From assembly GCA_036924835.1 (NCBI GenBank), contig JBAGRR010000001.1, forward strand, positions 3,301,001-3,365,000: a stretch of 64,000 nt of DNA, given 5' to 3'. Positions 26,733 through 36,830 of the stretch are shown here, piece after piece. Origin of the DNA: Nitrobacteraceae bacterium AZCC 1564 (GTDB lineage Bacteria > Pseudomonadota > Alphaproteobacteria > Rhizobiales > Xanthobacteraceae). How positions within the stretch are numbered: position 1 is the first letter of the stretch; every line of letters starts with the position of its first letter. Under the pieces are notes generated by a model. That model saw only the letters and a list, made by a program, of their open reading frames with translations, made no database searches and was not told the DNA's origin. The translations under genes and the position numbers were made by a program.

Positions 26733-27500
26733 TTAATGCACTGTGGTGAAAGAACGTGCCAGCCGCAGGCCGGAGAGCCAGGTCCAGATTGGACGGTTCT
26801 TCATTCCCATGTCCCATGAGCCCACTACGGCATCGACGCGGCCGACAAGATTTTCAACCGGCAGCAGGCCAACCCCGCCTTCATTGACAGGGACGCGGCT
26901 GTCGGCCGAATTGTCGCGATTATCGCCCATGACAAAGAGGCGATCCGGCGGAACGAGGACGTCGGGCGTATTGTCGAGAAATGCGTGTTCCCGCAATTTG
27001 AAGATGGTGTGTGTCGTGCCGCCCGGCAGGGTCTCAGTGAAGCGGGCTGCCGGCGTCCCATGTCCCTCTTCGTCTTCGGCTTGACCTGTGCCGTCGCGGC
27101 GAAGATCGACAGGTTGTTCGTTAATCCAGAGACGTCCGTTACGCATCTGGACGTGATCTCCGGGTAATCCAATCACGCGTTTGACCCAGACTTGGGACGT
27201 ATCGCCCGGCCAGCGAAATACCACGACATCACCGCGGTGAGGCAACGATCCAAACAGCCGGTGCGTCGGTGGCACTGCGACATGGATGGGAAGCGAAGCC
27301 GTGCTGTATCCGTAGGGATATTTAGAGGCGAGCAGCGCATCGCCGATCAGCAAAGTCGGCTCCATCGATCCCGACGGAACGTAGAATGGCTCGGCAATCG
27401 CGCCCTTGGCTGCGAGCACGATCAGGAAGGCGGTGGCGATCTCGACAAATGCCTTTGACCAGGAGCGGGCCCGTTTAGCCGCGGTTGGCGCTTCGCTCAT
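26733..27500 (-). CDS. lepB: signal peptidase I
   Basis: 255-residue membrane serine protease that removes Sec/Tat signal peptides on the periplasmic face. One N-terminal membrane helix (AFVEIATAFLIVLAAKG), catalytic Ser45 in VPSGSMEPTL, catalytic Lys107 in VWVKRVIGLPGD, and box E MGDNRDNSADSR. Its ATG overlaps the tldD stop as ATGA. The acidic insert QAEDEEGHG between the catalytic boxes is a species-level variable loop. A second lepB elsewhere is common in this group, since the housekeeping copy usually sits near rnc; which one this is cannot be told. Confidence 0.94.
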   Translation of the reverse strand: MSEAPTAAKRARSWSKAFVEIATAFLIVLAAKGAIAEPFYVPSGSMEPTLLIGDALLASKYPYGYSTASLPIHVAVPPTHRLFGSLPHRGDVVVFRWPGDTSQVWVKRVIGLPGDHVQMRNGRLWINEQPVDLRRDGTGQAEDEEGHGTPAARFTETLPGGTTHTIFKLREHAFLDNTPDVLVPPDRLFVMGDNRDNSADSRVPVNEGGVGLLPVENLVGRVDAVVGSWDMGMKNRPIWTWLSGLRLARSFTTVH

Positions 27501-28939
27501 GCTCCTGTTCCTCCGACGGTGATACGATCCATGCGAAGCGTCGGTTGTCCGACACCAACAGGTACGCCCTGGCCCTGTTTGCCGCAGGTGCCGATGCCGT
27601 CATCGAGCTGGAGGTCGTTGCCGATCATGGAAATGCGGTGCAGGTCGGTGGGGCCATTGCCGATCAACATGGCGCCCTTTACCGGCGCGCCCAGCTTGCC
27701 GTTTTCGATCTTGTAGGCCTCGGTGCACTGGAAGACATATTTGCCTGACGTGATGTCTACTTGGCCGCCGCCGAAGTTGGCGGCAAAGATTCCGTTCTTC
27801 ACCGACGCAAGGATTTCTGCCGGATCATGCGCGCCCGCCAACATGTAAGTGTTGGTCATGCGCGGCATGGGGACATGAGCATGGCTTTCGCGGCGGCCGT
27901 TACCCGTCGGCTTCATGTTCATAAGGCGCGCGTTTTGACGATCCTGCATATAACCAACCAGGATGCCATCCTCGATCAGCACGGTGCGGTTGGTCGGCGT
28001 ACCTTCGTCATCAATCGAGAGCGAGCCGCGCTTTGACGAAATGGTCCCATCATCAACGACAGTCACGCCCTTGGCGGCCACCTGCTGCCCCATCAGGCCG
28101 GCGAAAGCCGAGGTCTTTTTGCGATTGAAGTCACCCTCTAGTCCATGACCGACGGCTTCGTGCAGCATGACGCCTGGCCAGCCGGGGCCGAGAACGACAT
28201 CCATTTCGCCTGCGGGGGCGGGCACGGATTCGAGATTGATCAGTGCCTGCCGGATTGCATTGTCGGCGGCTGATCGCCACGCCTTGGTCTCAATGAAACG
28301 CGCATAGCCCTCGCGGCCGCCGTATCCGTGGCTGCCTGTTTCCTGACGGTCGCCTGAACCGGCAACGACAGAAATGTTGACGCGAACTAGCGGGCGGACA
28401 TCGCGATAGCTTTCACCATCCGGGCGCAGAATTTCAACAACCTGCCAGGTGGCACCCAAGCTGACAGTCACCTGACGCACGCGGGGGTCTTTGTCCCGCA
28501 CATAGGCATCGATCTCAGCCAGCAGCTTGACCTTGGTCTCAAAGCTTTGCCCGTCGAGCGGATTTTCGTCACCGTAGAGGCGCACGTTGGTGTGCCCGGG
28601 GGCGGCGGCAAAGGTTCCTGAATAGCCACCGCGCACGGCGCTCACCGCATCAGCCGCGCGAATCAGTGCAGGCAGCGAGACGTCGGACGAATGGGCGTAG
28701 CCGACGGCGTCGTCCTTGACGGCTCGGAGGCCGAAGCCCTGTGCGGTATCGTAGGTCGCTTGCTTCAGGCGCCCATTGTCGAATCCGAGCCCTTCAGACT
28801 GGCGGTACTCGAGAAACAATTCGCCATCGTCGGCTCCAGCCAGACCGCGAATAACCTGGGCCCGCACCTCGTCCCGGATGAGGCCGGCGCGGTCGAGCAG
28901 GGAAGCGGTGGCAGATACTGTGTCGGACGGATTGCTCAT
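27497..28939 (-). CDS. tldD: metalloprotease TldD
   Basis: 480 residues, the usual length. The zinc motif is HEAVGHGLEGD, followed by FNRKKTSAFAG and conserved DDEGTPTNRTVLIEDGILVGYMQDRQN (parts: DDEGTPTNRT, ILVGYMQDRQN). TldD with TldE/PmbA forms a protease that degrades unfolded peptides and matures modified peptides such as microcin B17 or PQQ-like products; TldE is not in this window. ATG 28939 follows GGAGTTTCC; the longer frame adds 16 residues over a palindrome. Overlaps lepB by 4 nt and follows the ialB gene by 99 nt on the same strand. Confidence 0.94.
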   Translation of the reverse strand: MSNPSDTVSATASLLDRAGLIRDEVRAQVIRGLAGADDGELFLEYRQSEGLGFDNGRLKQATYDTAQGFGLRAVKDDAVGYAHSSDVSLPALIRAADAVSAVRGGYSGTFAAAPGHTNVRLYGDENPLDGQSFETKVKLLAEIDAYVRDKDPRVRQVTVSLGATWQVVEILRPDGESYRDVRPLVRVNISVVAGSGDRQETGSHGYGGREGYARFIETKAWRSAADNAIRQALINLESVPAPAGEMDVVLGPGWPGVMLHEAVGHGLEGDFNRKKTSAFAGLMGQQVAAKGVTVVDDGTISSKRGSLSIDDEGTPTNRTVLIEDGILVGYMQDRQNARLMNMKPTGNGRRESHAHVPMPRMTNTYMLAGAHDPAEILASVKNGIFAANFGGGQVDITSGKYVFQCTEAYKIENGKLGAPVKGAMLIGNGPTDLHRISMIGNDLQLDDGIGTCGKQGQGVPVGVGQPTLRMDRITVGGTGA

Positions 28940-28950
28940 GGAAACTCCGG

Positions 28951-28966
28951 GATCCCGATCGGGATC
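28951..28966. promoter_or_regulatory. perfect 16-bp palindrome before tldD
   Basis: GATCCCGATCGGGATC, self-complementary over all 16 bases, 11 nt upstream of the tldD ATG and overlapping the region of its ribosome site. Could be an operator or chance; no family assigned. Confidence 0.3.
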
Positions 28967-29038
28967 GCAAAAGGGATTGAACTCCAAAGATAGGAGCGAT
29001 CGGGCCGGAGGGCGAGGGGGCCTAAAAAGCGGCGGCGA

Positions 29039-29668
29039 TCAGGGGAGCTTATCGTAGCCTTCGCTGAGACCCTTGAGGCTCAGCGGGAAGCCGATACCTT
29101 CTTCAGGAGTCTCAAAAATGATGAAAGTGGCAGTTTTCGCGTTTTTCAACTGATTGAGGAGGTCGTCGTTCATCACAACCTCGGCAACGCAGCCGTTCGG
29201 CAGGCAGCGCACAAAACCGGCGCGCCCTACGTCCTTGTCATCGAGCTTGAGGCCGAGGCCGGAAGGCAAAAGGACGCCCAGCGGGGCCACCACACGCATC
29301 AGTTTGCTCTTCTGGTCCGCGGTTTTGAGGATGATGACCGTGAGACCGGCGTTGGAACGATCCTCTGCGACGACGCTCTGAATCAGGGCGCACTGCTCAT
29401 TCTGGGCTCCGGCGGGCGTATCGCAGCGGATCTGCCAGTCGCCATGAACGGATTTGACCGCGCCCTGGGCCTGCGCCGGCGCCGGCATCGTTCCGAGCGA
29501 CAAAAGCGCCGTCGCGGTGAGGATTGCCAGCCAAACAGGGGCAACGAGACGGCTCCGAATTGTCACAAGGTTCTTGGCCACGCTGAAATCTCGCTGAGCG
29601 GAATAGCCCCCCGGGCTAAATTCCCCGTCGGGGGTCTCGGTAAAATATCCGGTAATACTTTTGACCAT
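29039..29668 (-). CDS. invasion-associated locus B (IalB) family protein
   Basis: 209 residues. After a basic leader and hydrophobic stretch (VWLAILTATALLSLGTM, cut near APAQA) the mature domain has VHGDWQIRCDTPAG, QCALIQSVVAED, VRCLPNGCVAEVVMNDDLL and IGFPLSLKGLSEG, the IalB signature with conserved cysteines. Named after a Bartonella factor, but widespread in free-living relatives with unknown periplasmic role. The signal peptide begins about 40 residues in, so the true start may be a GTG nearer the hydrophobic stretch (for example at VTIRSRL). Upstream of tldD on the same strand. Confidence 0.85.
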   Translation of the reverse strand: MVKSITGYFTETPDGEFSPGGYSAQRDFSVAKNLVTIRSRLVAPVWLAILTATALLSLGTMPAPAQAQGAVKSVHGDWQIRCDTPAGAQNEQCALIQSVVAEDRSNAGLTVIILKTADQKSKLMRVVAPLGVLLPSGLGLKLDDKDVGRAGFVRCLPNGCVAEVVMNDDLLNQLKNAKTATFIIFETPEEGIGFPLSLKGLSEGYDKLP

Positions 29669-30077
29669 ATTCGAGGTCTGTTCCCTGATCAGGCCCGTCT
29701 GACAAACACGGATTGACAGGGCAATGACGGCGTCTTGAGGGCAAGCCCATTCTACAAGCTTACCCTCGGGATACGCCCAGCGCAGCCGCGAATCGCATTT
29801 CTGCAGCCTGTCCAGTCTGTGGGTACAACGGGCAGTGCAAGTGTCAAGCGTTCTCCTTCAGGCTCGGGGTCGGATATAGCCCATTTGACAAGGGATTCCG
29901 GATACCTGTGCGCTTTATTACGTGCATTGCGATATGCGGCGAATTATGGTTTGAGAAGCGGGAAATTCGACGCGTTCTAACTTCGGCGAGCGATCGAAAG
30001 CTTGAACGCGAATGAAAAATGCAGGTCTTGCCGCCCGGCAGGACCACTGGGGTGATAAGAGCAGGAGCGAGAGCGGC
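29669..30077. other. divergent promoter region of ialB and the cox operon
   Basis: 409 bp with no credible frame. It must contain the promoters for ialB (minus) and for coxB onward (plus), with an AT-rich tract at about 29880-29990. A TTGACA at 29884 lacks a -10 at proper spacing. No FNR/FixK-type TTGAT-N4-ATCAA box seen. Confidence 0.5.
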
Positions 30078-30917
30078 ATGAAGATGTCGAAGGGTCAAAA
30101 AGGCCGCTGGATACTGGGTTTTGCGGTGGTCGCCACCGCCATGGCCGCAGCGGGGGCTGCTTTGGCTGGGATGGGGCAGCCGACGGCGTGGGAGTGGACC
30201 CTTCAGCAGTCCGCCTCGCCGGTGATGGAGAACATCACCTGGTTTCATAACTTCCTGCTTTGGATCATCTCCGCGATCACAATCTTCGTCCTGATCCTAC
30301 TGATCATTGTCGCGGTCAAATTCAATGCCCGCGCCAATCCAGTGCCGTCCAGGACCACCCACAATACACTGATCGAAGTGGTCTGGACCATTGTCCCCGT
30401 TCTGGTCCTGGTCTGTATTGCGGTGCCGTCATTCCGGCTGCTGTTCCAGGAGCTCGACGTTCCAAAGGCGGACCTGACGATCAAGGCCACGGGCAAGCAG
30501 TGGTACTGGAGCTATGCCTATCCGGATAACGGCAAGTTCGAATTCGACTCGCTCCTCGTCGCTGACAAGGCGCCCCGCCTGCTGGGTGTGGATAACGAAG
30601 TCGTCGTGCCGGTGAACAAGATCATCCGTGTGCAGACCACGGCGGCGGACGTGATCCATTCCTTCGCTATCCCGTCCTTCGGCATCAAGATCGACGCGAT
30701 CCCAGGCCGTCTCAATGAGACGTGGTTCAAGGCGACCAAGGAAGGCATGTATTATGGTCAGTGCTCCGAGCTCTGCGGCAAGGATCACGCCTTTATGCCG
30801 ATCGCCATTCGCGTTGTGAGCGACCAGGAATTCACGACCTGGGTTGAAGCCGCGAAGAAGAAGTTCGCAAGCGCGCCGGCAAACACCTACGCTTCGATCG
30901 GGGCGGCAGCGCAGTAA
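30078..30917 (+). CDS. coxB: cytochrome c oxidase subunit II
   Basis: 279 residues. Signal-like first helix (ILGFAVVATAMAAAGAALAG), two membrane helices (FLLWIISAITIFVLILLIIV, WTIVPVLVLVCIAV) and the periplasmic CuA domain with GKQWYWSYAYPDNG, ADVIHSFAIPSFGIK and the CuA ligands CSELCGKDHAFM. It takes electrons from cytochrome c into the aa3 oxidase. ATG at 30078 follows GAGCGAGAGCGGC; an upstream in-frame ATG at 30012 is less likely. First gene of the cox operon. Confidence 0.95.
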   Translation: MKMSKGQKGRWILGFAVVATAMAAAGAALAGMGQPTAWEWTLQQSASPVMENITWFHNFLLWIISAITIFVLILLIIVAVKFNARANPVPSRTTHNTLIEVVWTIVPVLVLVCIAVPSFRLLFQELDVPKADLTIKATGKQWYWSYAYPDNGKFEFDSLLVADKAPRLLGVDNEVVVPVNKIIRVQTTAADVIHSFAIPSFGIKIDAIPGRLNETWFKATKEGMYYGQCSELCGKDHAFMPIAIRVVSDQEFTTWVEAAKKKFASAPANTYASIGAAAQ

Positions 30918-30933
30918 GCGCATCGACGGATAA

Positions 30934-32616
<1,683 letters not shown>

Positions 32617-32704
32617 CCAGTTTGTTCGCGACGGAGTTTGCGTCGCGATGAGATGAGACATCCGCCATAGCCGAAAGGCTGCGGCGGGTGGCGCATTCAA
32701 GGAA

Positions 32705-33658
32705 GTGAGTTCGATCTTGTCGGTTGTCGATCATCATACGCTCGATCTTTCACCCCGGATTTCCGAGGCGGGCGTCGCTGACTACATCGCGCTGCTAAAG
32801 CCGCGCGTGATGTCGCTGGTGATCTTTACTGCACTGGTCGGACTTTTGATTGCACCCGGACATGTCCACCCGGTCACGGCCGTCACGTCGCTGCTTTGTA
32901 TCGCGGTCGGTGCAGGCGCATCGGGTGCGCTGAACATGTGGTACGACGCCGACATCGACGCGCTGATGTCGCGGACTTTGAATCGGCCGATCCCACGCGG
33001 GCGCGTGCTGCCCGGCGAGGCGCTGGCCTTTGGTCTCACGTTGTCGTTCTTCTCGGTGATGACACTGGGCATCCTGGTGAACTGGCTTGCCGGCGGCCTG
33101 CTGGCGTTCACGATCTTTTTCTACGTCGTCATTTACACGATGTGGCTCAAGCGCTGGACTGCGCAGAACATCGTGATTGGCGGTGCGGCAGGGGCGTTGC
33201 CTCCGGTGGTGGCTTGGGCTGCTGCGACTGGCTCGCTCGCGCCTGAGCCGATCATGCTGTTCCTCATCATCTTTCTGTGGACGCCGCCGCACTTCTGGGC
33301 GCTGGCCCTGTTCCGCACCGACGACTATGCACGGGCCAATGTGCCGATGTTGCCGGTCACTGCGGGGCCGGATGCGACCCGCCTTCAGATCCTGCTTTAT
33401 ACAATCCTGCTTGTTGCCGTCGCGCTCGCTCCATGGCCGCTGGGTTACTTCAGCGCGGTCTACGGTGTGACCTCTCTTGTCCTCGGCGCGGGAATGCTCT
33501 GGCTTGCTATTCGGGTTTATTGTGACCGCACGGGAAGCGCGTCACTGCGCGCCACACGCGGGCTGTTCAAGTTCTCGATTCTCTATCTGTTTGCGCTGTT
33601 CGCCGTGTTGCTCTGTGAAGTCGTGGTGTCCGCGGTCGTGCGGTTGGTTGGGTCATGA
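32705..33658 (+). CDS. ctaB: protoheme IX farnesyltransferase (heme O synthase)
   Basis: 317-residue UbiA-type prenyltransferase making heme O for the oxidase. Signatures: [37 protein letters not shown] (first Asp-rich site), [11 protein letters not shown], and [28 protein letters not shown] split as [10 protein letters not shown] and [10 protein letters not shown]. About eight or nine membrane helices. Starts at GTG after CAAGGAA, which is close; an in-frame TTG five codons on is an alternative. Overlaps coxF by 4 nt. Confidence 0.95.
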   Translation: MSSILSVVDHHTLDLSPRISEAGVADYIALLKPRVMSLVIFTALVGLLIAPGHVHPVTAVTSLLCIAVGAGASGALNMWYDADIDALMSRTLNRPIPRGRVLPGEALAFGLTLSFFSVMTLGILVNWLAGGLLAFTIFFYVVIYTMWLKRWTAQNIVIGGAAGALPPVVAWAAATGSLAPEPIMLFLIIFLWTPPHFWALALFRTDDYARANVPMLPVTAGPDATRLQILLYTILLVAVALAPWPLGYFSAVYGVTSLVLGAGMLWLAIRVYCDRTGSASLRATRGLFKFSILYLFALFAVLLCEVVVSAVVRLVGS

Positions 33659-33837
33659 GCACGAGCATCGTGATGGAAGATAAAAAGCCGCAGGAAGGCA
33701 TCGTTCTTACGCCGGAGCAGAAGAAGCGCCAGCGTGAGCGTTCGATTGCCATTGCGCTCGCCCTGGGCGTGCTGGTGATCCTGTTTTTCGCGATGACGAT
33801 GGTGAAGGGCCCGGCGGTCCTGCACCGGCCGATTTGA
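33655..33837 (+). CDS. coxF: small membrane protein CoxF
   Basis: 60 residues: a charged cytoplasmic stretch ([13 protein letters not shown]) and one membrane helix ([20 protein letters not shown]). Corresponds in position and form to CoxF between heme O synthase and CtaG in alphaproteobacterial cox operons; probably an assembly accessory, role not defined. The ATG overlaps the ctaB stop (ATGA), so it is translationally coupled. A second in-frame ATG seven codons on is possible. Confidence 0.8.
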   Translation: MSTSIVMEDKKPQEGIVLTPEQKKRQRERSIAIALALGVLVILFFAMTMVKGPAVLHRPI

Positions 33838-33856
33838 GGAAAGACACGCGAATTCG

Positions 33857-34465
33857 ATGACGCAGGAACCGACCAAAGCCAAGCCACGGATGAGCCGCGA
33901 CGTCGTCGTGGCGTCGATCTGTGGTTTCGTCGTTGCGCTGATGGTCGGTGCGTCCTACGCGGCGGTGCCGTTCTATAACTGGTTCTGCCGTGCCACCGGC
34001 TTTAACGGGACGACGCAGGTCGCGACCTCAGCCCCAACGCAGACCACCGAGCGTCATATCGCTGTCCGCTTTGATGCGAATGTGAGCGGTGGGTTGCCCT
34101 GGAAATTCGAGCCGGAGCAGACCGAGATCAACGTCAAGATCGGCGAAGTCGTCACAGCGTATTATACCGTGACCAATCAGTCTGCGCGTCCGACGTCCGG
34201 TCTTGCCTCCTACAACGTGGCGCCGTTGACCGTTGGAGCCTTCTTCCAGAAGATTAATTGCTTCTGCTTTACCGAGCAGAGCTTCGCGCCGGGCGAAAAG
34301 CGCGAGATGGCGGTCGTCTTCTATGTCGATCCTGCGCTCGTCGCCGACCACGAATACGACGACCTGAACACGATCACCTTGTCCTACACTTTCTACCCTG
34401 CAAAAGATTCGACGCCGAAGCCGCTTGCGGCATCGGAGCCGGATGGTCGCAAGGGCAACCTGTAA
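33857..34465 (+). CDS. ctaG: cytochrome c oxidase assembly protein CtaG (Cox11)
   Basis: 202 residues. One N-terminal membrane helix ([25 protein letters not shown] in part) followed by a periplasmic immunoglobulin-like copper-binding domain. The copper site is [24 protein letters not shown] and [10 protein letters not shown] are also typical. It delivers copper to CuB of subunit I. ATG preceded by GAGGAAAGACACGCGAATTCG. Lies in the standard place between coxF and subunit III. Confidence 0.96.
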   Translation: MTQEPTKAKPRMSRDVVVASICGFVVALMVGASYAAVPFYNWFCRATGFNGTTQVATSAPTQTTERHIAVRFDANVSGGLPWKFEPEQTEINVKIGEVVTAYYTVTNQSARPTSGLASYNVAPLTVGAFFQKINCFCFTEQSFAPGEKREMAVVFYVDPALVADHEYDDLNTITLSYTFYPAKDSTPKPLAASEPDGRKGNL

Positions 34466-34522
34466 TCTTAGTCTAGCAAGCTACGTACATGCGCCGGGTA
34501 ACCGGCATCACGGAGAGACCAA

Positions 34523-35380
34523 ATGGCAGCGGGCCAAGCCAAACACCACGATTATCATCTCGTCGATCCAAGCCCGTGGCCGTTCGTCGGCTCGGTTGCG
34601 GCGTTCATCATGGCACTGGGCGCAGTCGCCTGGATGCACAAGATGTTCGCGGGCGCGCCGATCGTATTCGGCATCGGCACCATCGGTGTTCTTTATACGA
34701 TGGCGAGCTGGTGGGGCGACGTCATTCGGGAGGCCGAATACAAGGGTGATCACACCCGCGTGGTTCAGCTGCATCACCGCTATGGCATGATCCTGTTCAT
34801 CGCTTCAGAAGTCATGTTCTTCGTGGCGTGGTTCTGGGCCTATTTCAATGCCGCGCTCTTCCCGGCCGATCCGGTTCACGTCACGCGCGAAGCCCTGTTC
34901 GGCGGCGTCTGGCCACCGAAAGGTATCGAGACCTTCGATCCTTGGCACCTTCCGCTGCTCAACACGCTGATCCTGCTGACCTCGGGCACCACCGTGACCT
35001 GGGCGCACCATGCGATGCTTGAGAACGACCGTCAGGGCGTAAAGTGGGGCCTTATTCTTACCGTGCTGCTTGGCGCCTGCTTCACCTTTGTGCAGGCCTT
35101 CGAATACAGCCACGCTCAGTTCAGTTTCGCTGGCCACGTCTACGGTTCGACGTTCTTCATGGCCACGGGCTTCCACGGCTTCCACGTGCTGGTCGGCACG
35201 ATCTTCCTGCTGGTCTGCCTGCTGCGCGTCTATGCCGGCCATTTCACGCCCAAGCAGCACCTCGGCTTCGAATTCGCCGCCTGGTACTGGCACTTCGTCG
35301 ACGTGGTTTGGCTGTTCCTGTTCATCTGCATCTATGTCTGGGGACATGGCGCGGAGACGATGGCTCACGGCGCACATTAA
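34523..35380 (+). CDS. ctaE: cytochrome c oxidase subunit III
   Basis: 285 residues with seven membrane helices. Signatures: [14 protein letters not shown] at the start, [20 protein letters not shown] (short: [13 protein letters not shown]) with the lipid/proton-uptake glutamate, [26 protein letters not shown], and [15 protein letters not shown]. Non-catalytic, stabilises the oxidase. ATG follows CGGAGAGACCAA. Last of the core oxidase genes; a strong hairpin terminator follows. Confidence 0.96.
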   Translation: MAAGQAKHHDYHLVDPSPWPFVGSVAAFIMALGAVAWMHKMFAGAPIVFGIGTIGVLYTMASWWGDVIREAEYKGDHTRVVQLHHRYGMILFIASEVMFFVAWFWAYFNAALFPADPVHVTREALFGGVWPPKGIETFDPWHLPLLNTLILLTSGTTVTWAHHAMLENDRQGVKWGLILTVLLGACFTFVQAFEYSHAQFSFAGHVYGSTFFMATGFHGFHVLVGTIFLLVCLLRVYAGHFTPKQHLGFEFAAWYWHFVDVVWLFLFICIYVWGHGAETMAHGAH

Positions 35381-35403
35381 TCGCCGTAACAATGTCCAAC
35401 ACC

Positions 35404-35432
35404 AGGGCGGCCTTCAGGCCGCCCTTTTGTTT
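35404..35432 (+). terminator. Rho-independent terminator after ctaE
   Basis: Perfect 10-bp stem AGGGCGGCCT / AGGCCGCCCT with a TC loop, then TTTGTTTG. Ends most cox transcripts; read-through to DUF983 and SURF1 is likely since those belong to the same assembly set. Confidence 0.85.
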
Positions 35433-35488
35433 GTTCCCCTTGCGATCACGGGCGGCCAGGCGTAGCCACAGGTGGAAGGACACGGACC

Positions 35489-35878
35489 ATGGAAGATCTT
35501 ACTTCAGCAACCTGGACGCAGGCCGCCATGCGCGGAATTGCGTGTAAATGCCCGCGCTGCGGCAAGGGCAAGCTCTATACGGGCTTTTTGTCGCTGCGAC
35601 CGGCTTGCGACCAATGCGGTCTCGACTATGCGTTCATCGATGCCGGCGACGGCCCTGCGATTTTTATCATCATGATTGCGGGATTCATCGTCGTGGGGTC
35701 TGCACTGGTGGTTGAGATCAAATATCAGCCACCATTCTGGGTTCATGCCGCGCTGTGGATCCCGCTTATTCTGGCAACAACCCTGTTGCCGTTACGCTCG
35801 ATGAAGTCGCTGCTGATTGCCCTGCAGTATCACCACAAAGCGTCCGAAGGACAGTTGATCGAACGAAATCGGGACTAA
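35489..35878 (+). CDS. DUF983 zinc-ribbon membrane protein
   Basis: 129 residues. Two CxxC pairs (CPRCGKG and CDQCG) form a probable zinc ribbon at the N-terminus, followed by two membrane helices (AIFIIMIAGFIVVGSALVV and HAALWIPLILATTLLPL). The family is found between cox subunit III and SURF1 genes across Alphaproteobacteria; an assembly role is presumed from this context but not proven. GGAAGGACACGGACC precedes the ATG. Confidence 0.88.
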   Translation: MEDLTSATWTQAAMRGIACKCPRCGKGKLYTGFLSLRPACDQCGLDYAFIDAGDGPAIFIIMIAGFIVVGSALVVEIKYQPPFWVHAALWIPLILATTLLPLRSMKSLLIALQYHHKASEGQLIERNRD

Positions 35879-35926
35879 GGGCTTTTTTGTCGACCGAGCA
35901 AGTGTTCGTGAAGTGACAATGCATCA

Positions 35927-36694
35927 ATGACAACACCGACAACTCAAGCGCCCGCGCGCAAGCGCAGTGCATTTGGCTTCGCACTCATCACACTGGTCAT
36001 GGTGTCGGTCCTTACAAGCCTTGGTTTCTGGCAGCTGCATCGAAGGGATGAAAAACACGCTTTGATTGCGGCGCTGACCGAGCGCCTCGCGGCTGCGCCG
36101 GAAGCGCTGGCTCCGTCTTCGGAATGGAAGACCTTCGATCCATCGCGCGACGAGTTCCGGCGCGTCGTGTTGACGGGAACGTTCGACGCGAAGCCTGATG
36201 CGATGGTCTACAGCTCGGGCTCGGCCGTGCGTGAGGATGTTTCCGGTCCGGGGACTTGGGCGTTCATGCCTGCGCGCCTGCCCGATGGCAATGTTGTCGT
36301 GATCAATGCAGGCTTTGTGCAAAACACGATGCAGGATCGCGCCCAGCAGGACCGCGCAGTCGCCCGGCTTATCAGCGGCGCGCCGCAGAAACTGACTGGC
36401 TACATTCGTTTCCCGGAGCGCCCGGGTTGGTTCACGCCTCATGAAGATACCGCCAAGCGCCTGTGGTTCCTGCGCGATCATGTGGTCATGGCGCAGGCGC
36501 TAGGGTGGGGCACTGTTGCGCCGTTCTACATTGATCTTGAAGCGCCCGTTCCCGCATCGGGCGTGCCGAAGCCGGGTCCGCTGGCGGTCCACCTCAAGGA
36601 TGATCACATGCAATATGCGATCACCTGGTTCGGTCTTGCGCTGGTGGTTGTTGCTGCGTTTGGCTTCTGGGTGGCGAGCCTGCGGCGATCATAA
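35927..36694 (+). CDS. SURF1 family cytochrome oxidase assembly protein
   Basis: 255 residues with the two-helix SURF1 topology: helix near FALITLVMVSVLTSLGFWQLHR (short: LTSLGFWQLHR is the family motif) and a C-terminal helix ITWFGLALVVVAAFGFWV. The periplasmic part has FRRVVLTGTFD, GPGTWAFMPARL, VINAGFV and GYIRFPERPGWFTP. SURF1 binds heme a and helps its insertion into subunit I. 48 nt after the DUF983 gene. Confidence 0.93.
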   Translation: MTTPTTQAPARKRSAFGFALITLVMVSVLTSLGFWQLHRRDEKHALIAALTERLAAAPEALAPSSEWKTFDPSRDEFRRVVLTGTFDAKPDAMVYSSGSAVREDVSGPGTWAFMPARLPDGNVVVINAGFVQNTMQDRAQQDRAVARLISGAPQKLTGYIRFPERPGWFTPHEDTAKRLWFLRDHVVMAQALGWGTVAPFYIDLEAPVPASGVPKPGPLAVHLKDDHMQYAITWFGLALVVVAAFGFWVASLRRS

Positions 36695-36830
36695 GTGCAG
36701 CGCACAAGGTCTGGCTTCCTTGTGAAGCCGCAGCACAGCCGATATGGTGCGTTTCGTCTTCACTGGCGGTGAAGTTAATAATCAATCATTATCAAAGGCT
36801 TGGTAGAGGCGTGAGCCTTTGGAGGACGTT

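Noticed and set aside
29884..29912. TTGACA before coxB as a -35 box
   Set aside because: No -10 hexamer at 16-18 nt spacing; the nearest AT-rich hexamer is 23 nt away.
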